Source of the DNA: CAYYMD01 sp964472875
Lineage (GTDB): Bacteria; Planctomycetota; Phycisphaerae; SM23-33
Assembly (NCBI GenBank): GCA_964472875.1
Contig: CAYYMD010000007.1
Span: forward strand, 1 to 64,000
Direction of reading: 5' to 3'
Length of the DNA stretch: 64,000 nucleotides
Shown here: one piece after another, positions 25,659 through 37,355 of the stretch
Position numbering within the stretch: the first letter of the stretch is position 1
Layout of the letters: the number at the start of each line of letters is the position of its first letter
Position numbers and translations under genes: made by a program
The notes under the pieces: generated by a model
What the model was told of the DNA's origin: nothing
What the model saw: only the letters and a program-made list of their open reading frames with translations
Databases searched by the model: none

Positions 25659-25861
25659 TTTTTCGCCTTTCTGCTTCCGGGTGTTCGCTTCGTGATAAGA
25701 AAATACAGCACGACTATCAGCGCCAAAAAAAGTATTCCCACGCGCTTGCCCAGGCCGAACCAGAACTTGAACATCGGCCCCAGGAACGACAGCGCCACCA
25801 GCAGAACCACGACGCCGATGAGGATGAGCCAGCCGCGCATTGATTTATTTGTCTTACTCAT
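25655..25861 (-). CDS. Small membrane protein (68 residues)
   Basis: Two predicted transmembrane helices (about residues 11-31 and 42-57) with a Lys/Arg-rich C-terminus (TKRTPGSRKAKK), so the tail is probably cytoplasmic. No known family is evident. It overlaps yjbQ by four bases and lies 18 bases after another small membrane protein gene on the same strand; the grouping suggests a joint transcript. Confidence 0.65.
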   Translation of the reverse strand: MSKTNKSMRGWLILIGVVVLLVALSFLGPMFKFWFGLGKRVGILFLALIVVLYFLITKRTPGSRKAKK

Positions 25862-25879
25862 AGGGGCCTTTCCATACGG

Positions 25880-26062
25880 CTACGTCCGCCGCATTATCGA
25901 GCCGATGACGAACATGATTATTCCCGCCAGCACCAGCCCCCCGGCCACGGCGAAAGCCAGTTCCACCAGCACCTTCAGTATGAACACCATCAGGCCGAGG
26001 AATATCAGGCCGCCGCCGGCGGCCAGCAGCATGTTACCTTTCATCATGCGTCGCGGGTCCAT
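25880..26062 (-). CDS. Small membrane protein (60 residues)
   Basis: A 60-residue protein with two hydrophobic helices separated by a short Val/Glu segment (KVLVELAFA), basic residues at both ends. The start at 26062 has AAGGAG upstream; an open frame 17 codons longer overlaps the divergent promoter region and is less likely. It is the first gene of the minus-strand group leading to yjbQ. Function unknown. Confidence 0.6.
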   Translation of the reverse strand: MDPRRMMKGNMLLAAGGGLIFLGLMVFILKVLVELAFAVAGGLVLAGIIMFVIGSIMRRT

Positions 26063-26170
26063 AGCGTCTCCTTCAGCGTTATGCGTTCGGGCGAACGGTT
26101 CGCCCACATTCATGATAACGGTACGGAAATATTCGGCAACCCTGCGTCCCGCTGTTATTATGGAGAAAGG

Positions 26171-27961
26171 ATGAGAAATTTATCGAAACAGATAAGCGAT
26201 CAGCTGCTGCCCCGCATCTCGCGGCCGGGGCAGTACGTCGGCCTGGAACTAAACTCGCGGTGGTGCGGCGTGGACCTCGAGCGGCTGGACGCCCCGCCGG
26301 AGGTGACGGTGGCGCTGGCGTTTCCGGACACCTACCGCATCGGCATAAGCCACCTGGGCGGCCGGATACTCTACCAGGTGCTGAACGACACGGCCGGCGT
26401 GCTGTGCGACAGGACATACTGCCCCATGCCGGACGCCGAGCGGGTTATGCGCGAGCGGGAGGTGCCGCTTTTCGCATGGGAAACGCGGCGGGCCGTGGCC
26501 GACTTTGACGTGGTGGGCTTCTCGCTGCCGCACGAAATCTGCGTAACTAATGTGCTGACCATGCTGGATTTGGCCGGCATCCCACTGCACGCGGCCAAGC
26601 GCGGCCGCGATTGCCCCATAATCGTCGCAGGCGACGCACTGGCCGACAACCCCGAGCCGATGGCCGATTTCGTGGACATCTTCCTGCCCGGCGACGGCGA
26701 GGCGGCCACGGGCGAACTGGTGAAGCTCGTCAAAAAAATGAAACGCCGCGGCGCCGAGCGGGAGGAAATGATTCTCGAGGCGGCCCGGACGATGCCCTCG
26801 GCCTACGCGCCGCGATTTTACGAGCCAAGATACACCGATAAGGGCGAATTCGCCGGCCTCGAGCCGCTGCGCGAAGACGTGCCGGCCGTAATTAACCGGG
26901 CCAGGGTGGACAAACTTTCCGACTCCCCCGCCATCACGCGGCCGCTTGTGCCGCTGGCCGATGCGGTGCACCACCGCCTGTCGGTGGAGATTATGCGCGG
27001 CTGCCCAAACGGCTGCCGGTTCTGCCAGGCCGGCTACGCCCGACTGCCGCTGCGCCACCGCCGCCCCGAGGAGATAATCGCGACATCCCGCGCCGCGCTG
27101 GCCTCCAGCGGCTGGCGGGAAGTGTCGCTGCTGAGTCTATCCAGCAGCGATTACCCGCGGCTGGATGAATTAATCAGTAGCATGAACGACGAACTCGGCG
27201 ACGAGCACATATCGGTCTCGCTGCCGTCGCTGCGGGTAAACGAGCAGTTGCGTCACCTGCCGAAACTCACCTCGAAGGTCCGCAAGGGCGCCGTCACAAT
27301 CGCCGCCGAGGCCGGCTCCGAACGCCTCCGCGAGGCGCTCGGCAAAAACATCACCGAGGAAGACATGCTGGCCGGCGTCACGGCCGCTTACCGCGCCGGG
27401 TGGGGGCGCGTGAAGGTCTACTTCATGTGCGGCCTGCCGGGCGAGACGGATGAGGATGTGGATGCAATTTTCCACTTGTGCAAACGGCTCTCGGACGCCA
27501 GGCGCGACGTCGACGGCCATCGCGGCAACATGAACGCGGCCGTGTCGTGGTTCGTGCCGAAGCCGCACACGCCCATGCAGTGGTGCCCCATGCGGGATAT
27601 GGAATATTACTTCGCCGTGCGACGGCGGCTGCGCGAACTTTCGCGCCGCTCGCCGGTGAACTTCAAATTCCATTGGATAGAGCGGAGCATCCTGGAGGGC
27701 GTAATCGCCCGCGGCGACCGGCGCATCGGCCGGGCCGTCGAGGCCGCTTGGCGCAAGGGCGCACGCCTGGATTCGTGGGATGAGCATTTCGATTACACGC
27801 TGTGGCAAGAGGCGTTCGCCCGGGCCGGCGTTGACCCCGCGGCCGTCACACAGCGCCAAATCCCCCTCGACGCCCCCCTGCCCTGGGACCATATCAAGTG
27901 CTTTAGGAACAAAGATTTCCTGAAAAAAGAATATCGGAAGTTGCAGGCGGTCTATAAGTAA
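26171..27961 (+). CDS. B12-binding/radical SAM protein (TIGR03960-like)
   Basis: A 596-residue radical SAM enzyme. The iron-sulfur cluster motif CPNGCRFC (Cys-x3-Cys-x2-Cys) lies near residue 279. The N-terminal ~200 residues have the Rossmann-like arrangement of a cobalamin-binding-type domain (YRIGISHLGGRILYQ), though the B12 His motif is not obvious. The TIM-barrel part follows with SLSSSDYPRLDEL and AAEAGSERLREALGKN. This resembles TIGR03960 proteins, whose partner TIGR03936/DUF2344 is often adjacent or fused but is absent here. The ATG at 26171 follows GGAGAAAGG; the frame is open 30 codons farther up without a ribosome site. Substrate unknown. Confidence 0.88.
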   Translation: MRNLSKQISDQLLPRISRPGQYVGLELNSRWCGVDLERLDAPPEVTVALAFPDTYRIGISHLGGRILYQVLNDTAGVLCDRTYCPMPDAERVMREREVPLFAWETRRAVADFDVVGFSLPHEICVTNVLTMLDLAGIPLHAAKRGRDCPIIVAGDALADNPEPMADFVDIFLPGDGEAATGELVKLVKKMKRRGAEREEMILEAARTMPSAYAPRFYEPRYTDKGEFAGLEPLREDVPAVINRARVDKLSDSPAITRPLVPLADAVHHRLSVEIMRGCPNGCRFCQAGYARLPLRHRRPEEIIATSRAALASSGWREVSLLSLSSSDYPRLDELISSMNDELGDEHISVSLPSLRVNEQLRHLPKLTSKVRKGAVTIAAEAGSERLREALGKNITEEDMLAGVTAAYRAGWGRVKVYFMCGLPGETDEDVDAIFHLCKRLSDARRDVDGHRGNMNAAVSWFVPKPHTPMQWCPMRDMEYYFAVRRRLRELSRRSPVNFKFHWIERSILEGVIARGDRRIGRAVEAAWRKGARLDSWDEHFDYTLWQEAFARAGVDPAAVTQRQIPLDAPLPWDHIKCFRNKDFLKKEYRKLQAVYK

Positions 27962-27987
27962 GGAATTTTATACTGTGCGGCAACCTT

Positions 27988-28078
27988 CCAACTAATGGCG
28001 CGGTGACGTTCCTACGCCACCGCGACTTTTTGACGGCACATTAAACGCGGCGGTGTAGGAAAGCCGCTGCGCCATTGG
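27988..28078. repeat. Paired REP-like repeats forming a long inverted repeat
   Basis: Two related palindromic units in opposite orientation (27997-28024 and 28047-28074) match each other at about 22 of 28 positions after reverse complementing, and both match the unit at 24701. Outer arms CCAACTAATGGCGC (27988-28001) and GCGCCATTGG (28069-28078) are complementary apart from a short insertion. The element lies between convergent genes and may end transcription from both sides. Confidence 0.55.
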
Positions 28079-28119
28079 TCTTAATATAGTACTTCTGTTT
28101 ACTCTGTGCCCTCTGCGGT

Positions 28120-29322
28120 TTATTTGTTTTCTCCGGCATGCGCGAGTCGTTCCTGTGCGGCGTGCATGTGCTCGGCCGTGGGGGCCTTTTGCATTTCCAT
28201 CATGTCGGCGAAGCAGTCAAACAGATACGTCGCGTCGTGCGGGCCGGGCGAGGCCTCGGGGTGATACTGCACGCTGAACAGACACTTGTCGTGATGTGAA
28301 TATCCCTCGATGGTCTGGTCGTTAAGGTTGATGTGCGTAACCTCTGCGCCGGCTGAGCGGAGTGATTTTTCTTCCACGGCAAAGCCGTGATTCTGCGAGG
28401 TAATCTCCACTTTGCCGGTGGCCTGGTTGCGGACGGGGTGGTTCGCACCGTGATGGCCGAACTTCAGTTTGAATGTCTCCGCGCCCAGCGCCAGCGCGAG
28501 CAACTGGTGCCCCAGGCAGATGCCGAATATAGGCGTCTTACCGGCCAGTTCGGCCAGCGTTTTAATCGTGTATGAAACCGCGGCCGGGTCACCCGGGCCG
28601 TTGGATATAAACACACCCTCGGGCTTGTGCTCGAGTATTTCATCGGCCGAGGCGGTGGCCGGAACAACCGTCACCTCGCAGCCGGATTCGACCAGGTTTC
28701 GCAGAATGTTCATCTTCGCCCCGCAGTCGATTGCGACCACACGATGTATCTTTCCGCCGCGCGGGCGGCTTTGCTGCGCGAAAGGCCCGGCGTAGCCGTC
28801 TTTCCAGTCGTACGGACGGGCGGGGACAACCTTTTTTACCAAATCCTGCCCCGCCATGGACGGCAATTGCCGCGCCCTGTCGAGCAGTTCGGCCTCGTCG
28901 AGTATCTCGCTGCTGATAACGCCGTTCATCGCCCCCGCCAGGCGGATGTGCCTCGTAATCGCCCGCGTGTCCACGCCGGTTATGCCGACCACGCCGGCCG
29001 AGCGGAGATACTCCTCCAGCGTGCTGCGGCTGCGGAAGTTGCTGGCCACGGGCGACAGTTCCTTCACCACGAAGCCGCTGACCTGGACCTTCGTATCGTG
29101 CGACTCGACGTCCTCGACGTTGACGCCGTAGTTGCCCATCAGCGGGTAGGTCATGGTGACGATCTGCCCGCAGTAAGACGGGTCGGTCAGAACCTCCTGG
29201 TAGCCGGCCATGGCCGTGTTGAAAACTACTTCGCCGCCGGCGGTGGCCTCGGCGCCGAAACTACTGCCGGTGAACACCAGCCCGTTTTCGAGTACGAGTT
29301 TGCAGGGTTTTGGAGATTGCAT
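28120..29322 (-). CDS. carA: Carbamoyl-phosphate synthase small (glutaminase) subunit
   Basis: Supplies ammonia from glutamine to CarB for carbamoyl phosphate, the first step of pyrimidine and arginine synthesis. The 400-residue protein has the N-terminal CPSase domain (LENGLVFTGSSFGAEATAGG) and a class I glutamine amidotransferase with nucleophile Cys in GICLGHQ and the His of QYHPEASPG. The start at 29322 is preferred because family homology begins there; the frame is open to 29403 but no ribosome site is clear in either place. It lies 46 bases after hicA on the same strand. carB is 2.4 kb away in the same orientation. Confidence 0.95.
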   Translation of the reverse strand: MQSPKPCKLVLENGLVFTGSSFGAEATAGGEVVFNTAMAGYQEVLTDPSYCGQIVTMTYPLMGNYGVNVEDVESHDTKVQVSGFVVKELSPVASNFRSRSTLEEYLRSAGVVGITGVDTRAITRHIRLAGAMNGVISSEILDEAELLDRARQLPSMAGQDLVKKVVPARPYDWKDGYAGPFAQQSRPRGGKIHRVVAIDCGAKMNILRNLVESGCEVTVVPATASADEILEHKPEGVFISNGPGDPAAVSYTIKTLAELAGKTPIFGICLGHQLLALALGAETFKLKFGHHGANHPVRNQATGKVEITSQNHGFAVEEKSLRSAGAEVTHINLNDQTIEGYSHHDKCLFSVQYHPEASPGPHDATYLFDCFADMMEMQKAPTAEHMHAAQERLAHAGENK

Positions 29323-29368
29323 TTTATATTTCATATACCATGGAATCACACGCCAATTCCATACGGCT

Positions 29369-29611
29369 TTATTCCTTTCCATGATAGGCCCGAAGGAATT
29401 CATCCCTTGAGATACCCGCCTGGGTGCATATTGCTCGCAATGTAGAGCCCTTAATTTTTCGATGAGCAGGCATGGTCAGGGGAGTTGTTCCACTGTCGGC
29501 GTCTTGCCGACGCATCTGAATATGCCGCTGCTGGCGCACCAGTTCAAAACCAAGTCTTTCCAGTGCCCGAATAACCTTTCGCTTTGGCGCATCCCGTGGG
29601 AACTTTCCCAT
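29369..29611 (-). CDS. hicA: HicA-type toxin (type II toxin-antitoxin)
   Basis: An 80-residue basic protein with the HicA double-stranded-RNA-binding-like fold: KRKVIRALERLGFELVRQQRH with the conserved catalytic His30, and a Pro-His-rich strand (TMPAHRKIKGSTLRAI). HicA toxins cleave mRNA. The family usually has GSH before the strand; here it is QRH, keeping the His. The start overlaps the hicB stop by one base (TGATG), so translation is coupled. Next downstream is carA. Confidence 0.9.
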   Translation of the reverse strand: MGKFPRDAPKRKVIRALERLGFELVRQQRHIQMRRQDADSGTTPLTMPAHRKIKGSTLRAICTQAGISRDEFLRAYHGKE

Positions 29612-29859
29612 CAGAAGACGACCTCCGCTTCGGCTATGAACGCCTCGATTGCCGGCTTGTCGGGCAGAAGACTTTCCGGGCCGAACTCCCGCAGATGCGC
29701 TCGAATGGCTGAGGTTACATCGTTCAGGGCATCTTCGTATGTATCTCCCTGTCCGACGACCACGCCCCTGGTCCCGAGCGGATAAGCGACATAGCCATCC
29801 TCGGCGCGTTCAATGACGACTTTAATGTGGGTGATCTTATCCTTCTCTGCTGTCTTCAT
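29611..29859 (-). CDS. hicB: HicB-type antitoxin
   Basis: An 82-residue acidic protein with the HicB partial RNase-H-like fold: HIKVVIERAEDGYVAYP, GDTYEDALNDVTSAI and a C-terminal AFIAEAEVVF. It neutralises HicA. No C-terminal DNA-binding domain is present, so autoregulation would need the complex or another factor. The ATG at 29859 has AAGGAT upstream. The order antitoxin-toxin is the less common one for Hic pairs but well known for short HicB. Confidence 0.88.
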   Translation of the reverse strand: MKTAEKDKITHIKVVIERAEDGYVAYPLGTRGVVVGQGDTYEDALNDVTSAIRAHLREFGPESLLPDKPAIEAFIAEAEVVF

Positions 29860-30023
29860 GATAATCCTTTGTTGTGAATCTATAAAATTCACGTTTAGAG
29901 TATAATTATCATATCATGACACATATGTATGGTAAAGACTTCGGGCCAAAATCCCCTTGGCGCAGCCGGCCTGGTAGGTTATTAATTCCTCCTCGTTAAA
30001 CAAAATTACAGGAGAAAAGCGTA

Positions 30024-30635
30024 ATGACTACAGCAGGCGTTATTGACGGCTGGAGACATACAAGATCGAGATTATTTCAAAGGCGCGACGCCATGGCCCT
30101 GCCGGGTCGGCTGGCGCTGGCGTTCGGCATGGCTTGTTTGACCGGGCTCGCCGCACAGGTTCGCATTCCGCTGGGCTTCACGCCGGTGCCGATTACCGGA
30201 CAGGTGTTCGCCGTGCTGCTGGCGGGCATTCTGGCCGGAAGCGGCTGGGGCGCCGTCAGCCAGGTTATCTACGTGGGCCTCGGCGCGGCCGGCGTGCCAT
30301 GGTTCAGCGGGTGGACGGCAGGCCTGCAGGTTACCACTGCCGGGTACCTGACCGGTTTCATACCTGCGGCGTGGCTTATCGGTTGGCTTACCCAGCAGCA
30401 CATCAATATGCGCGGCCTTCCCGGCCAGACTTTGCTGATGCTGGCCGGCGTAGGAGTGATTTATTTTTGCGGCGCGTTATACTTCGCTGCCGTGTTGGGC
30501 ACGGGACTGTGGGCGACGTTGGTGGGCGCTGTGCTGCCGTTTATTCCGCTCGATATCGCCAAGGCGCTGGCGGCCGCGGCGATTGCTTCGACACTGCTGC
30601 CCAAAGAGAACGGCAAAAATAGAAACGAGGGATAA
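30024..30635 (+). CDS. bioY: Biotin transporter BioY
   Basis: Substrate-binding membrane subunit of a biotin ECF transporter or a stand-alone biotin carrier. The 203-residue protein has six predicted helices and the BioY signature: AAQVRIPLGFTPVPITGQVF near the N-terminus, the AGxxxG-rich helix (ILAGSGWGAVSQVIYVGLGA), GVPWFSG and the C-terminal PFIPLDIAKALAAA. AGGAG precedes the ATG. Neither the ECF ATPases/EcfT nor biotin synthesis genes are nearby, so biotin scavenging with shared or no energising module is likely. Confidence 0.95.
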   Translation: MTTAGVIDGWRHTRSRLFQRRDAMALPGRLALAFGMACLTGLAAQVRIPLGFTPVPITGQVFAVLLAGILAGSGWGAVSQVIYVGLGAAGVPWFSGWTAGLQVTTAGYLTGFIPAAWLIGWLTQQHINMRGLPGQTLLMLAGVGVIYFCGALYFAAVLGTGLWATLVGAVLPFIPLDIAKALAAAAIASTLLPKENGKNRNEG

Positions 30636-30681
30636 ACAGGCCATCGTTGACCGCCGGCGGGCGTCGGCGTAGTATGTTTTT

Positions 30682-31647
30682 GTGTCGGATAACGAGGCAT
30701 TGAAATCTCGGGGGGTATACGCGGCCGAGGTCGTTTCAAACGACCTCATCTGCCGTGAGCATTTTCGCATGGCGCTTCGCGTCAAAGATTTTCCGCCGAC
30801 CCGCCCGGGGCAGTTTATCCAGTTGCAATGCACGCAGGAGGATCCTCCGGCCCCGCCACACGTAGTGGAATGGAAGGAAGGCCGACTGCCCGAGATAAAG
30901 TCCGGGGAAATCAGCCGGCCGTGGCCGCTTCTGCGCCGGCCTTTCAGTCTGGCCGGGCGTCGGGAAACAGATGAGGGCATCGGCGAACTGCTGATAATCT
31001 ATCGCACAATCGGCATCGGCACGCACCGCCTGGCGCGAATAGGCGCGGGGCAAAGGTTGAGCATCATCGGGCCGCTGGGAAATGCATTCACACTGCACGA
31101 GGATAAATCCCGAGCGCTGGTGGTCGGTGGCGGTGTGGGCATTCCGCCGATGGTCTACCTGGCGGGGGCGCTTGATGCGGCCGGCAAGCAGACAACCGCA
31201 TTCGTCGGCGCCCGCAGCGGAGACTTGCTGCCGCTGACCGTCACGGAAACGCCATCGACTGCCGGATGGCCGTCGGCGTGCGTGGCCGAGTTCGAACAGC
31301 ACCGCGCCGACGCCGTGGTCGTCACCGACGACGGTTCGCTCGGTTTTCCCGGCGTGGTGAGCCGGGCAGTGGAAGACTGGCTCGGCCGCTACGGCGACAA
31401 TCCCGCCGACATCGTTACATACTGCTGCGGGCCGGAGGCGATGATGCAGACGGTGGGCGAGACGTGCGCAGCCCACGGAGTGGAGTGCCAGGTGGCGATG
31501 GAACGGCACATGGCCTGCGGAATGGGGACATGCCAGTCTTGCATCGTCAAGACCCGCGCCGACAACGACCGCGGCTGGGAGTATAAACTCTGCTGCGCCG
31601 ACGGACCCGTCTTCGACGCTTGTGATATTCTGTGGCCACAAGGTTAG
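30682..31647 (+). CDS. pyrK: Dihydroorotate dehydrogenase B electron-transfer subunit
   Basis: Carries electrons from dihydroorotate oxidation (PyrD-B) to NAD+. The 321-residue protein has an FAD-binding beta-barrel (RRPFSLAG with the R-x-x-S pattern), a NAD-binding domain (VVGGGVGIPPMVYLA) and the C-terminal [2Fe-2S] ligand set CGMGTC-x2-C and LCCADGP. Start is GTG at 30682 without a strong ribosome site. It sits among carA, carB and pyrG, which supports the pyrimidine role; pyrD itself is not in the window. The NAD-linked form suits anaerobic metabolism. Confidence 0.93.
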   Translation: MSDNEALKSRGVYAAEVVSNDLICREHFRMALRVKDFPPTRPGQFIQLQCTQEDPPAPPHVVEWKEGRLPEIKSGEISRPWPLLRRPFSLAGRRETDEGIGELLIIYRTIGIGTHRLARIGAGQRLSIIGPLGNAFTLHEDKSRALVVGGGVGIPPMVYLAGALDAAGKQTTAFVGARSGDLLPLTVTETPSTAGWPSACVAEFEQHRADAVVVTDDGSLGFPGVVSRAVEDWLGRYGDNPADIVTYCCGPEAMMQTVGETCAAHGVECQVAMERHMACGMGTCQSCIVKTRADNDRGWEYKLCCADGPVFDACDILWPQG

Positions 31648-31711
31648 CGGCAAGACAGGCCCAAGCCGAAATGTTTTTCGTGTGTGATGCTCTCTCGTCA
31701 AACCCCGCCGT

Positions 31712-35170
<3,459 letters not shown>

Positions 35171-35171
35171 T

Positions 35172-36884
35172 TTATTTCAGCGTGGCGGCGACAAGCCCCT
35201 CGTACAAAGGATTAGGCCGCAGCGGCCGGGATGTAAACTCCGGGTGAAACTGCGACGCGACGAAATACGGATGCACCTCCTGCGGCAGTTCGAGTATCTG
35301 CATTATCGGCTGTTGCGGATGGCGGCCGGAGAACACCAGTCCCGACTGCTGAAGCTTCTCGATGTAATCCGGGTCCACCTCGAAACGGTGGCGGAACCGC
35401 TGGCGGATGCTTTCGGCGCTGTCGAACAGCCGGGCGGCGAGCGTATCGGGCGTAATCTGCACATCCTGCCCGCCGAGGCGCATGTTGCCGCCGAGGCCCT
35501 CGATTTTCTTCTGCTCGGGAAGGATGCTGATGACGGGCGTTTTGCAGTCGGGGTTTATTTCGGTGCTGTCGGCGTCGGCGAGTCCGCATACGTTGCGGGC
35601 GTATTCGACGACGGCCATCTGAAAGCCCAGGCAGATGCCCAGGTATGGAATCTTGTTTTCGCGGACGTAGCGGACGCACTCTATCTTGCCGGATGTGCCT
35701 CGCACGCCGAACCCGCCGGGCACGATAATGCCGTCCACGCCCTCCAGGGCCTCGGCCACGTTCTTATCAGTTATGTCGGTGGTGTCTATCCACTTGACGT
35801 TCACCTTCACCTTGTTGGCGGCGCCGGCATGCTCCAGCGCCCGCAGAATACTGGCGTAACTGTCGCGCAGAGAGGTGTACTTGCCGGTTATGCCGATGGT
35901 TACTTCGCCTTTTGGTGCGGTTATAATTGACGTGTAGTTTTCCCACTGGGCGGCCGCTCGGGCGTCCGCGGCGGAGTTCACCTTGCCGCCGAGGTTCAGC
36001 ATCTGCACCACCTCGCTGTCCAGGCCCGCTTCCCGCATCTGGTGCGGCAGCAGGTATATGCTCGCCAGGTCGTGCATGGAAAACACGCACTTCAGGGGCA
36101 CGTTGGCGTATAGCGAAATCTTCTGGCGGACCTTGTTGCTGACGGGCTTTTCGCAGCGGCAGGCGATTATGTGCGGGTGCAGGCCGGACTCCATCAGCCG
36201 CTTGATGCCCAGCTGGGCGGCCTTGGACTTCTGCTCGCCCAGCGACGGCGGGCTCAGAACGTATGTCAGCGCCACGAACATCACCGATCCGGGGCCTTCC
36301 TCGTAGGCCAACTCGCGAAGGGCCTCGATGTAGAATGCGTTTTCGATGTCGCCCACGGTTCCGCCGACCTCCACAAACACGGCGTCGGCATCGGTCTTGG
36401 CGGCCAGGTCGCGAAGACGGAATTTCACCTCACCGGTAACGTGCGGTATCATCTGCACGTCGCGGCCGAGATATCCCCCCGCCCTCTCCTTGGCCAGTAC
36501 GGATGAGTAAATCTGCCCGGCCGTGGCGAAATTCTCGCCGATTAAATTCTGGTCGAGCATCCGCTCGTAAGTGCCCAGGTCCATGTCGGTCTCGGTTCCA
36601 TCGTCCAGGACGAACACCTCGCCATGTCGATACGGGTTCAGTGTGCCGGAATCGATGTTCAGGTACCCCTCAAGCTTGATTGGCGATACTTTTAAGCCCT
36701 TATCTTTAAGCAACTTAGCCAGTGACGAGGAAAATATGCCCTTGCCTAGTCCGCTCATAACCGTCCCGAACACGGCAATATATTTACACCGGCCGGGAAC
36801 GTATCCGTCGGGCTTGGGAGTGTAGAATTCGGTCTCGTCGGTTTTATTGCTGACCGACCGCAGCAAATCCATGGCCTTGCTCAT
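35172..36884 (-). CDS. pyrG: CTP synthase
   Basis: Aminates UTP to CTP with glutamine. The 570-residue protein has the ATP-binding synthetase domain (VMSGLGKGIFSSSLAKLLK), the GTYERMLD and DVQMIPHVT segments, and a C-terminal glutaminase with Cys in LGICLGFQ and QFHPEFTSRP. The open frame extends 79 codons upstream, but those codons are unlike the family and cross a promoter match; AAGG lies just before the ATG at 36884. About 35 residues precede the family core. carB follows in the same operon. Confidence 0.96.
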   Translation of the reverse strand: MSKAMDLLRSVSNKTDETEFYTPKPDGYVPGRCKYIAVFGTVMSGLGKGIFSSSLAKLLKDKGLKVSPIKLEGYLNIDSGTLNPYRHGEVFVLDDGTETDMDLGTYERMLDQNLIGENFATAGQIYSSVLAKERAGGYLGRDVQMIPHVTGEVKFRLRDLAAKTDADAVFVEVGGTVGDIENAFYIEALRELAYEEGPGSVMFVALTYVLSPPSLGEQKSKAAQLGIKRLMESGLHPHIIACRCEKPVSNKVRQKISLYANVPLKCVFSMHDLASIYLLPHQMREAGLDSEVVQMLNLGGKVNSAADARAAAQWENYTSIITAPKGEVTIGITGKYTSLRDSYASILRALEHAGAANKVKVNVKWIDTTDITDKNVAEALEGVDGIIVPGGFGVRGTSGKIECVRYVRENKIPYLGICLGFQMAVVEYARNVCGLADADSTEINPDCKTPVISILPEQKKIEGLGGNMRLGGQDVQITPDTLAARLFDSAESIRQRFRHRFEVDPDYIEKLQQSGLVFSGRHPQQPIMQILELPQEVHPYFVASQFHPEFTSRPLRPNPLYEGLVAATLK

Positions 36885-36892
36885 GGGCCTTG

Positions 36893-36921
36893 AATATATC
36901 AACACCTTATCCCTATGGCAA
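36893..36921 (-). promoter_or_regulatory. Promoter match directly before pyrG
   Basis: On the minus strand TTGCCA (36921-36916), a 17-base spacer and TATATT (36898-36893) use the same two hexamers as the acpP promoter. Expected transcription start is near 36886, only about two bases before the chosen pyrG ATG, so the message would be almost leaderless, or translation begins at the in-frame ATG at 36872. Confidence 0.45.
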
Positions 36922-37005
36922 CAAAAGAGCGCCTTATTTCTGTTATAAGTCCAGCTGATAGGAAAAATCGCACCCGGCCATCCGGCGATGACAACATCGT
37001 TGCAT

Positions 37006-37034
37006 TTGAACCGCCGTGTGAGTAGATTTATACA
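37006..37034 (+). promoter_or_regulatory. Possible promoter of the MNT-HEPN pair
   Basis: TTGAAC (37006-37011), 17-base spacer and TATACA (37029-37034), four matches in each hexamer, 25 bases before the ATG at 37059. GGGAAGG provides the ribosome site. Confidence 0.4.
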
Positions 37035-37058
37035 TGTCATTTTCGGGAAGGTAAGACC

Positions 37059-37355
37059 ATGAGAAAAGACCGCGTTCTGGAAATTCTTAAGAACAATCGC
37101 AACCGGCTGAAACGATTTCATGTCGAATCACTTGCTGTTTTCGGGTCGGTGGCAAGGGACGAAGCAACGGCCGGAAGCGATATTGACATTCTGGTCGAGT
37201 TCGAGCAAGGCAGTGAAGTTGGGCTTTTCGAATTCATCCGGCTCAAACAGGTCCTGGAAGAACTTTTGGGCTGCGGTGTCGATCTTGCCACACCCGACGC
37301 GATCCGCGAAGAAATGCGCGACAAAATATTACGGGAGGCAATCCGTGCCGCGTAG
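37059..37355 (+). CDS. MNT-domain nucleotidyltransferase antitoxin (MntA-like)
   Basis: A 98-residue minimal nucleotidyltransferase. The active-site pattern GS-x2-R-x6-SDID is complete: Gly29-Ser30, Arg33 and Ser40-Asp41-x-Asp43. In characterised MNT-HEPN systems this protein adds AMP to the HEPN toxin and silences it. It overlaps the HEPN gene by 11 bases, the usual organisation. It is divergent from pyrG. Confidence 0.9.
   Translation: MRKDRVLEILKNNRNRLKRFHVESLAVFGSVARDEATAGSDIDILVEFEQGSEVGLFEFIRLKQVLEELLGCGVDLATPDAIREEMRDKILREAIRAA

Noticed and set aside
36885..37121. 79-codon N-terminal extension of pyrG
   Set aside because: The codons are unlike CTP synthase, cross the MNT-HEPN start region and lie upstream of the predicted transcription start.
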